Below, piece by piece: positions 57,502-64,000 of a DNA stretch of 64,000 bases. The position numbers and the translations under genes are program-made. The notes beneath the pieces are model-generated. The model saw only the letters and a list, made by a program, of their open reading frames with translations, was not told the origin of the DNA and made no database searches. Location of the stretch: contig NZ_LKKK01000011.1 of the NCBI RefSeq assembly GCF_001446935.1, positions 310,001 through 374,000 of the forward strand, read 5' to 3'. This DNA is from Pseudomonas sp. TTU2014-080ASC. GTDB taxonomy: Bacteria > Pseudomonadota > Gammaproteobacteria > Pseudomonadales > Pseudomonadaceae. Within the stretch, counting starts at the first letter, position 1. The number at the start of each line of letters is the position of its first letter.

Positions 57502-59007
57502 ATGTGCGGCATTGTCGGTATTGTCGGTAAATCGAACGTCAATCAGGCGCTGTATGACGGTCTGACTGTCCTCCAGCACCGCGGCCAGGACGCTGCCGGT
57601 ATTGTCACCAGTCACAATGGACGTCTGTTCCTGCGTAAGGACAACGGGCTGGTGCGTGATGTATTTCAGCAGCGTCATATGCAGCGCCTGGTAGGTAATG
57701 TTGGCATTGGTCACGTTCGCTATCCGACTGCAGGTAGCTCCAGCTCTGCAGAAGCGCAGCCGTTTTATGTGAACTCGCCGTACGGCATTACCCTGGCGCA
57801 TAACGGCAACCTGACCAACGTGGAACAGTTGGCCAAAGAGATTTACGAATCCGATCTGCGTCATGTGAACACTAATTCCGATTCGGAAGTGCTGCTAAAC
57901 GTTTTCGCTCATGAGCTCGCTGTGCGCGGCAAGCTGCAGCCCAGCGCGGACGACATTTTCGCTGCGGTGTCCAGTGTGCATGAGCGCTGTGTTGGCGGTT
58001 ATGCGGTTGTGGCCATGATTACCGGTCATGGCATTGTGGGTTTCCGTGATCCTAACGGGATTCGCCCAATCGTATTCGGTCAGCGCCACACCGATGACGG
58101 TGTTGAGTACATGATTGCTTCCGAGAGCGTGTCGCTAGACGTTCTGGGCTTTACCTTGATCCGCGACCTGGCTCCGGGCGAGGCGGTGTATATCACTGAA
58201 GAAGGGGAGCTGTTTACCCGTCAGTGCGCTAGCAATCCGAAGTATTCGCCGTGCATCTTTGAGCACGTTTATCTGGCTCGCCCGGATTCGATCATGGATG
58301 GCGTTTCGGTGTACAAGGCTCGCCTTCGCATGGGTGAGAAGCTGGCTGAGAAGATCCGCCGCGAGCGCCCGAATCACGATATCGATGTGGTGATCCCAAT
58401 CCCGGACACCAGCCGCACTTCAGCGCTGGAACTGGCCAATCATTTGGGCGTGAAGTTCCGCGAAGGTTTTGTGAAGAACCGTTACATCGGTCGTACATTC
58501 ATCATGCCGGGGCAGGCAGCTCGCAAGAAGTCAGTACGCCAGAAGCTTAACGCCATTGAGCTGGAGTTCCGTGGCAAGAATGTGATGCTGGTGGATGACT
58601 CGATTGTGCGTGGCACTACCTGCAAGCAGATCATCCAGATGGCTCGCGACGCCGGAGCTAAAAATGTGTATTTCTGTTCGGCGGCACCAGCTGTGCGCTA
58701 CCCGAACGTCTATGGCATTGACATGCCGAGCGTGCACGAGCTGATCGCTCATAACCGCACCACCGAGCAGGTGGCTGAGCTGATTGGGGCCGATTGGTTG
58801 GTGTATCAGGATCTTCCTGACCTGATCGATGCCGTTGGTGGCGGCAAGGTGAAGATCGAAAACTTCGATTGCGCTGTATTCGACGGCAAATATGTCACCG
58901 GTGACGTGGATGCGGCCTACCTGGACAAGATCGAGCAGGCGCGCAATGACGCATCCAAGTCCAAGGTGCAGTCTGTCAGCGAAATTATCGACTTGCACAA
59001 CAATTAA
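57502..59007 (+). CDS. purF: Amidophosphoribosyltransferase
   Basis: 501-residue first committed enzyme of purine synthesis. After Met removal the nucleophile is the Cys of [10 protein letters not shown]; the Ntn glutaminase domain includes [14 protein letters not shown], and the phosphoribosyltransferase PRPP loop is [16 protein letters not shown] 57502 is required so that Cys is residue 2; the start 3 codons upstream would block activation. It lies 53 bases after cvpA and is probably co-transcribed. Confidence 0.97.
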   Translation: MCGIVGIVGKSNVNQALYDGLTVLQHRGQDAAGIVTSHNGRLFLRKDNGLVRDVFQQRHMQRLVGNVGIGHVRYPTAGSSSSAEAQPFYVNSPYGITLAHNGNLTNVEQLAKEIYESDLRHVNTNSDSEVLLNVFAHELAVRGKLQPSADDIFAAVSSVHERCVGGYAVVAMITGHGIVGFRDPNGIRPIVFGQRHTDDGVEYMIASESVSLDVLGFTLIRDLAPGEAVYITEEGELFTRQCASNPKYSPCIFEHVYLARPDSIMDGVSVYKARLRMGEKLAEKIRRERPNHDIDVVIPIPDTSRTSALELANHLGVKFREGFVKNRYIGRTFIMPGQAARKKSVRQKLNAIELEFRGKNVMLVDDSIVRGTTCKQIIQMARDAGAKNVYFCSAAPAVRYPNVYGIDMPSVHELIAHNRTTEQVAELIGADWLVYQDLPDLIDAVGGGKVKIENFDCAVFDGKYVTGDVDAAYLDKIEQARNDASKSKVQSVSEIIDLHNN

Positions 59008-59046
59008 GGTTACACGGCCTGTGTTATGGGCCGTTGAGAGGTTGCA

Positions 59047-60258
59047 ATGACGATTGAATGGGAAGCCGGGCGTCTGGACAGTGATCTGGACGGTGTGAGT
59101 TTCGATACCCTGGCGGTCCGTGCCGGTCAGCAGCGTTCGCCGGAAGGTGAGCACAGTGAGGCGCTTTTCCTGACCTCCAGTTACGTTTTTCGTACGGCTG
59201 CTGATGCCGCCGCACGCTTTGCAGGTGATGTGCCGGGTAATGTGTATTCGCGTTACACCAACCCAACCGTGCGTACCTTTGAGGAGCGAATGGCGGCGTT
59301 AGAAGGGGCCGAGCAGGCGGTTGCTACATCCTCCGGAATGGCGGCCATCATGTCTGTGGTTATGAGCCTGTGCAGCGCCGGAGATCATGTTCTGGTGTCG
59401 CGCAGTGTATTTGGTTCGACCATCAGTCTGTTCGAGAAGTACTTCAAGCGTTTCGGCGTGGAAGTTGACTACGTCCCACTGGCTGATCTCGACGGTTGGG
59501 CGGCTGCTTTCAAGGCCAATACCAAGCTGTTGTTTGTTGAGTCTCCGTCAAACCCGCTGGCTGAACTGGTGGATATCACCGCGCTGGCCGAGCTGGCTCA
59601 TGCCAAAGGTGCTTTGCTGGCGGTTGATAACTGTTTCTGTACGCCTGCTCTTCAGCAGCCGCTGAAGCTGGGCGCTGATGTGGTAATCCACTCGGCCACC
59701 AAGTACATCGACGGTCAAGGCCGTAGTATGGGCGGAGTGGTGGCTGGGCGTGCCGAGCTGATGAAGGAAGTCGTTGGTTTCCTGCGCACGGCTGGGCCAA
59801 CCCTGAGTCCGTTCAATGCCTGGCTCTTCCTGAAAGGGTTAGAGACTCTGCGTATTCGCATGCAGGCGCATTGTCAGAGTGCTTTGCAGCTGGCGCAGTG
59901 GCTGGAACAGCAGCCTGGGATTGAGAAAGTGCACTACGCCGGCTTGACCAGCCACCCGCAGCACGAGCTGGCCAAGCGTCAGCAGAGTGCCTTTGGTGCG
60001 GTTGTGAGCTTTGAAGTGAAGGGCGGTAAAGAGGCAGCCTGGCGCGTCATTGATGCCACCCGTGTGATTTCGATCACCACCAACCTGGGCGATACCAAGA
60101 CTACCATTGCCCATCCTGCGACCACCTCCCATGGGCGTCTGACGCCTGCTGAGCGTGCCAATGCCGGTATCAGCGACAGTCTGATCCGTGTAGCGGTTGG
60201 CCTGGAGGATGTAGCGGATCTGCAAGCTGATCTGGCTCGCGGTCTGGCCGCTATCTGA
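59047..60258 (+). CDS. metZ: O-succinylhomoserine sulfhydrylase
   Basis: 403-residue PLP enzyme of the Cys/Met gamma-family that makes homocysteine directly from O-succinylhomoserine and sulfide. PLP lysine is K219 in HSATKYIDGQGR; other motifs are FLTSSYVFRTAADAAARFAG, YSRYTNPTVRTFEERMAALE and SMGGVVAG. Placement after purF is the usual Pseudomonas order. A strong hairpin follows. Confidence 0.94.
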   Translation: MTIEWEAGRLDSDLDGVSFDTLAVRAGQQRSPEGEHSEALFLTSSYVFRTAADAAARFAGDVPGNVYSRYTNPTVRTFEERMAALEGAEQAVATSSGMAAIMSVVMSLCSAGDHVLVSRSVFGSTISLFEKYFKRFGVEVDYVPLADLDGWAAAFKANTKLLFVESPSNPLAELVDITALAELAHAKGALLAVDNCFCTPALQQPLKLGADVVIHSATKYIDGQGRSMGGVVAGRAELMKEVVGFLRTAGPTLSPFNAWLFLKGLETLRIRMQAHCQSALQLAQWLEQQPGIEKVHYAGLTSHPQHELAKRQQSAFGAVVSFEVKGGKEAAWRVIDATRVISITTNLGDTKTTIAHPATTSHGRLTPAERANAGISDSLIRVAVGLEDVADLQADLARGLAAI

Positions 60259-60267
60259 CGAGCATCA

Positions 60268-60310
60268 ACACTGGCGGGCTTCCCGCCAGTGTGCGGTTTC
60301 CCTTTTTCCT
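60268..60310 (+). terminator. Terminator after metZ
   Basis: ACACTGGCGGG-CTT-CCCGCCAGTGT, a perfect 11-bp stem (60268-60292), with a T-rich stretch interrupted by C (GTTTCCCTTTTTCC) after it. Confidence 0.78.
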
Positions 60311-60436
60311 GCCTCTGCCACTCTGGCGTTTCACACCTTTGGTTAGGTGCTGCTTTATCGCTTCCGGGAGCTAGCATTCTTGTTATAAGCGCTGAGGTTT
60401 CGGCGCAACAATAATAAGAACCAAGGTTGCCAGCTG

Positions 60437-63070
60437 ATGAACCGTGCTCTGCCTCTGGTGCCACCGGTCAATGGTGTTCTGCGCCCGTGCCTGCTGAATT
60501 TGCTGTCGCGTAGCAGTAGCTATGCGCTGACCCTGCTAATGGCACCTGCCGGCTCCGGCAAATCCACTCTATTACAGCACTGGCGCGCTGCCATTCAGGA
60601 CACCCTTGTCTATTGCCCGCTGCATGTGCGCGACAATGAACCGATGCAGTTTTTCCGTCGTTTGACCGAGTGCATCCGTGAACAGGTTGAGGTGTTTGAT
60701 AGCGCTTGGTTTAACCCGCTTGCGGTGGAGAGCAACTTGTCGGCTCATGTCATGGCCGAGCTGCTGATTGATGCGTTGGGCAGTGTGGAGCACAGGCTGT
60801 ATGTAGTCCTGGATGATTTTCAGTGGATTAAGGATGAGCGCATTCTGGAAGTTATGTCTGCGCTGCTGGAACAACTGCCACAGAATGTTCATCTGGTGAT
60901 TGCCAGCCGTAATCATCCGGGCTTTTCGCTTAGTCGTCTCAAGCTGGAAAACCGTCTGCTCAGCATTGATCAGCACGACCTGCGCCTTTCGGCAGAGCAG
61001 GTGCAGCTGCTAAATGCCGACTTGGGCGGGGCACCGCTAAGTCTGGAGTACATTGACAGCCTGCTGAGTATGACTGAAGGCTGGGTGGCGGGGGTCAAGA
61101 TTGCGCTGTTGGCTTATGCCCGCTCCGGTGCCAGAGCGCTGCAGCGTTTTGACGGTAATCAACCGGAAATCGTCGACTATTTTGGCCACGTTGTACTGCG
61201 CCAGTTGCCTGCCGAGCTACGTGAATTCTTGCTGTGCTGTGCATTACTTGAGCGCTTCGACGGAGCTTTGTGTGACCACGTCATGCAACGCAAGGGATCG
61301 GCTCGCCTACTGGAAGATTTTGCGGAACGGCAATTGTTCCTGCTGCCGATTGAGAATCAGCCTGGCTGGTTCCGTTTCCATGCCTTGCTGCAGGATTTTC
61401 TTTGCCGCAGGTTGTGGGTTGAGCATTACACGCAGTTGGATGAGCTGAACCGTCGTGCGGCTGACTATTACCTTAGCCATGGCGAGTTTGAGCTGGCCTT
61501 GTCGCATGCCCGGCGCTGTTCGGATCAGTCGGCGTTTCTTGAGTTGTTGGAGTACAGCTGTGCGGATTGGGTGCGTTGTGGACGCTTCGCCGACATTCTG
61601 CGCTGGTTGGAGTCGATGTCGGATGAAGTTCTGAGTACTCATCCGCGCTTGGTGGTCTGGCTGGTGGCAGCATTGACTATGTCTCGGCGCTTTCATCAGG
61701 CCCACTATTATTTGGAGTTGCTGGAAGCATCAGATGTTGCGGCAGTGGAGCCGGCCACACTGCGTTTTTTGTCGCTCACCTTGGGGCTTTTTGAGCACGA
61801 CAAGGATTTTGTGACGCCTGCGCAGTGGTGTGATTCATTAAATACTACGCATTCCCTTGAGGTGCGGGCTTGCACATTGGCGGCTCTGGCCTATCAGCAC
61901 TTGCTGGCGGCCAGACTGCAGGAGGCGATTCGCTGTGCCAGTGAAGCCAAGCAAATGCTGAGGCAGTGTGGGTACAGTTTCCTGGAAAGCTACACCGATC
62001 TGATTATCGCGCTTTGCCACCGCAATGCCGGGCGTGCGGCCTTTGCGCGTAAGGAAGTCAGCAATGATTTTCTGCGTAGCGATCCTGCTGAGCCTGAATG
62101 GGTGAACCGCGCCACGGCTATGGTGGTGACGCTGTATGAGCAGAACCGCATGGATGAGGCTCAAGATCTGTGTGAACGGCTGATGGAGGTGATTAACTCG
62201 TCATCCGCCACTGAAGCCATTGCCACGGTATACATCACCTTATCGCGTCTGGTTCATCGTCGTGGCCACAGCAACCGCGCCAGTCGTTTGTTGGATCAGC
62301 TGTCCTGCATTTTGCAGTTAGGCAACTATTCGCGCTTTGTCAGCCAAGTGGGGCAGGAGGGAATGTGTCAGGCCTGGCTCAGCGGAAAACCCGCTTTGCT
62401 CGAGGTACTGGCGCAGCGCTTTGATTTGCCGGCGCGTTTGCAGAAAGGCGAGTGGGAAAGCACCCGTGAGTACGATGAAAGCTGGGAGCGTAGCGGCTTG
62501 GCCTGCGTGTACTGGTTGCGTTCCCGTGGGGCACCAGGACAGGCGCAGGCTGAGCGGATACTTAAAGTGCTGGCCGCTTCGCTCAAGCGCAGTGAAATGC
62601 AGGCCAGGCTGTTGGTCATCGAAGCCAATCAGTTGGTATTGGCCGCTGCCAATCAGACACAGGAGCAGCAGTTGGCTGCACTGCTGAGGGTGATTGAGCG
62701 TTTTGGTATCACCAACATGAGCCGCTCGGTTTTTGATGAGGCGCCAGGGCTGGGAGCTTTAGTACAGGGGCTTGCGAAAACTGGGGTGCTAGTGGTGCCG
62801 GAGCGCTACCGTGAGCACTATGGCGAATTTTTTGAGGTGGAGCAGGGTGTTTCTGCCAGTCATCCAATTGCCTGCGGCGTGCTGACCGGCAAGGAGATTG
62901 AGATATTTGAGTGTCTGCTCAATGGGCTGTCGAATACGCAGATCAGTGACAAGACCGGCATTGCCTTGTCCACCACCAAGTGGCACCTGAAAAACATCTA
63001 TTCCAAGCTCAATGTCTCCAGTCGCACTGAGGCGATTCTCAGTGTACGCCCGCGTACTTCAATCAACTGA
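60437..63070 (+). CDS. MalT-type (LAL) LuxR family regulator
   Basis: 877 residues. A STAND NTPase has P-loop APAGSGKST (36-44) and Walker B LYVVLDDFQWI (about 121-131), followed by the winged-helix and arm region typical of MalT. A TPR-like helical sensor domain spans about 390-780. The C-terminal LuxR HTH (about 815-870) includes LTGKEIEIFECLLNGLSNTQ and STTKWHLKNIYSKLNVSSRT. Such proteins activate genes on binding a small inducer and ATP. The next gene, on the same strand 127 bases on, is the obvious target. The inducer is unknown. Confidence 0.88.
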   Translation: MNRALPLVPPVNGVLRPCLLNLLSRSSSYALTLLMAPAGSGKSTLLQHWRAAIQDTLVYCPLHVRDNEPMQFFRRLTECIREQVEVFDSAWFNPLAVESNLSAHVMAELLIDALGSVEHRLYVVLDDFQWIKDERILEVMSALLEQLPQNVHLVIASRNHPGFSLSRLKLENRLLSIDQHDLRLSAEQVQLLNADLGGAPLSLEYIDSLLSMTEGWVAGVKIALLAYARSGARALQRFDGNQPEIVDYFGHVVLRQLPAELREFLLCCALLERFDGALCDHVMQRKGSARLLEDFAERQLFLLPIENQPGWFRFHALLQDFLCRRLWVEHYTQLDELNRRAADYYLSHGEFELALSHARRCSDQSAFLELLEYSCADWVRCGRFADILRWLESMSDEVLSTHPRLVVWLVAALTMSRRFHQAHYYLELLEASDVAAVEPATLRFLSLTLGLFEHDKDFVTPAQWCDSLNTTHSLEVRACTLAALAYQHLLAARLQEAIRCASEAKQMLRQCGYSFLESYTDLIIALCHRNAGRAAFARKEVSNDFLRSDPAEPEWVNRATAMVVTLYEQNRMDEAQDLCERLMEVINSSSATEAIATVYITLSRLVHRRGHSNRASRLLDQLSCILQLGNYSRFVSQVGQEGMCQAWLSGKPALLEVLAQRFDLPARLQKGEWESTREYDESWERSGLACVYWLRSRGAPGQAQAERILKVLAASLKRSEMQARLLVIEANQLVLAAANQTQEQQLAALLRVIERFGITNMSRSVFDEAPGLGALVQGLAKTGVLVVPERYREHYGEFFEVEQGVSASHPIACGVLTGKEIEIFECLLNGLSNTQISDKTGIALSTTKWHLKNIYSKLNVSSRTEAILSVRPRTSIN

Positions 63071-63077
63071 TCCATTA

Positions 63078-63113
63078 TTTAGCACCATCCCCTCCTTGGG
63101 AGGGGGGGCTAAA
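63078..63113 (+). repeat. Inverted repeat between regulator and peroxidase genes
   Basis: TTTAGC...GCTAAA encloses TCCCCTCC-TT-GGGAGGGG, giving a two-part stem of 6 plus about 8 bp just 7 bases after the regulator stop. No uridine tract follows. It could end the regulator transcript or act as an operator for the peroxidase promoter. Confidence 0.65.
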
Positions 63114-63197
63114 CCGACACCGTTCACTACTCTCCATGACGCGCTGCTATGTCGGTAGCTGCCTCATCTGTACAACAATAAGAACGGGAGCAATGCC

Positions 63198-64000
63198 ATG
63201 TCGGTATGGGTCACCTGGCCAGCTTTGACCAAGCTGGGAACGCTGGGCATTTTCGCCGGACTGCTAACACTCGCAGCCGAGCGCGAAGCACTGCTGAAAA
63301 ACAATCTCTTCGATCTTGAGAACTTTGACGGGTACAACGCACAGATCAACTGTGACGCGCGGAGCCTGACCGCACGTACAGAGGATGGTACCTGCAACAT
63401 TCTCAGCAACCCTGCCGAAGGTTCCGCGCTGAAGCGTTTCGGTCGCAACATCAACCCGGCTTACACTCAGGGCGAAACTACCACGCTGCTGACGCCTAAC
63501 CCACGTGACGTCAGTATCAGCCTGTTGGCTCGTGATGAGTTCAAGCCGGCCACCAGCGTGAACTTCATTGCTGCCTCCTGGATTCAGTTCATGACCCATG
63601 ACTGGTTCCACCACGGCGCTAACGCTGTTGATGATCCGATCACCTTCCCGCGTCCTGCCAATGACCCTAAAGGCAGCGGCACTATGTCTGTTCAGCGCAC
63701 CCAGCCTGACCCGACCCGTACCGGTGCCGACGCTGGCAAGCCACGTACTTACCGTAACCACACCACTCACTGGTGGGACGGCTCGCAACTGTACGGCAGC
63801 GACAAGGCAACCAGCGATAAGGTCCGCTCCTTTGTTGACGGTAAGCTGAAAGTAAACGCCGACGGTACCCTGCCTAAGGAACTGATCAGCGGTAAACCAG
63901 TCACCGGTTTCAATGAAAACTGGTGGGTTGGTCTGAGCATGCTGCACCAACTGTTCACCCTTGAGCACAACGCCATTGCGACCAAGCTCAAGCAGAAATA
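63198..64000 (+). CDS. Animal-type heme peroxidase / alpha-dioxygenase-like protein, 5' part
   Basis: Frame open to the right edge, 267 codons seen of an expected 550-650. ATG 63198 has GGGAG 7 bases upstream. The distal-heme motif FMTHDWFHHG (131-140; H134 or H138) is present, then THWWDGSQLYGSD and LHQLFTLEHNAI (about 248-260). This order fits the PIOX/fatty-acid alpha-dioxygenase branch of the cyclooxygenase-peroxidase superfamily, which oxygenates fatty acids. A hydrophobic N-terminal stretch (about 10-27) is not a clear signal peptide. The proximal His lies beyond the window. Confidence 0.8.
   Translation, partial: MSVWVTWPALTKLGTLGIFAGLLTLAAEREALLKNNLFDLENFDGYNAQINCDARSLTARTEDGTCNILSNPAEGSALKRFGRNINPAYTQGETTTLLTPNPRDVSISLLARDEFKPATSVNFIAASWIQFMTHDWFHHGANAVDDPITFPRPANDPKGSGTMSVQRTQPDPTRTGADAGKPRTYRNHTTHWWDGSQLYGSDKATSDKVRSFVDGKLKVNADGTLPKELISGKPVTGFNENWWVGLSMLHQLFTLEHNAIATKLKQK

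Overview
This window is chromosomal DNA of a gammaproteobacterium that is almost certainly a Pseudomonas. Evidence: gene order matches Pseudomonas core loci as I remember them (cheA-cheB-motC-motD-parC-parP-cheW, then ccmABCDEFGHI; gltX with two tRNA-Ala/tRNA-Glu pairs, eda, thioesterase, dusC, ibpA; leuC-leuD-leuB-asd-usg-fimV-truA-trpF-accD-folC-SPOR-cvpA-purF-metZ). Protein sequences, GC content in the mid to high fifties by eye, and REP-like fragments agree. The species cannot be fixed from sequence alone. No phage, insertion sequence, CRISPR array or defence island is visible.

Layout. 1-5.7 kb: 3' half of a polar-flagellum chemotaxis/motor operon (cheA end, cheB, motC, motD, parC, parP, cheW, a DUF2802 gene). 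5.8-7.6 kb, opposite strand: a short FlhB-like C-terminal domain gene and a FliK-like gene. 7.8-15.1 kb: a tightly overlapping cytochrome c maturation operon (ccmA-I) plus a small lipoprotein. 15.2-17.2 kb, minus strand: an alpha/beta hydrolase overlapping mlaA (outer-membrane lipid asymmetry). 17.5-19.8 kb: a small membrane protein, a membrane-anchored GH17 glucanase/transferase and a DUF2061 protein.

19.9-28.5 kb: a self-contained trans-4-hydroxy-L-proline catabolic locus. Six minus-strand genes (APC permease, lhpD-type ketimine reductase, epimerase, deaminase, semialdehyde dehydrogenase, D-hydroxyproline dehydrogenase) are read away from a divergent PAS/AraC regulator. The path is uptake, epimerisation to cis-4-hydroxy-D-proline, oxidation to the pyrroline, deamination to alpha-ketoglutarate semialdehyde, and oxidation to alpha-ketoglutarate. 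Next to it, tRNA-Asn is followed by two tandem copies of its own 3' end plus terminator.

29-39 kb: aromatic aminotransferase, uvrB, an EamA exporter, gltX, duplicated tRNA-Ala(GGC)/tRNA-Glu(TTC), a KDPG aldolase, a hotdog thioesterase, dusC, and ibpA behind a sigma-32-type promoter and a ROSE-like RNA thermometer. 39-43.5 kb: a five-PAS GGDEF/EAL protein and a LysR regulator. 43.6-60.3 kb: leucine, aspartate-family, tryptophan, fatty-acid, folate, purine and methionine biosynthesis genes around the pilus/polarity hub fimV. 60.4-64 kb: an accessory pair, a MalT-type LuxR regulator and a heme peroxidase/alpha-dioxygenase-like gene cut by the window end.

Most of the window is conserved core. 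The parts I judge least ordinary are the tRNA-Asn tandem repeats, the regulator/peroxidase pair, the ibpA leader, the FlhB-C/FliK-like pair, the catalytically altered Asd paralogue and the internally duplicated PAS protein. I did not find a clearly new multi-gene system.
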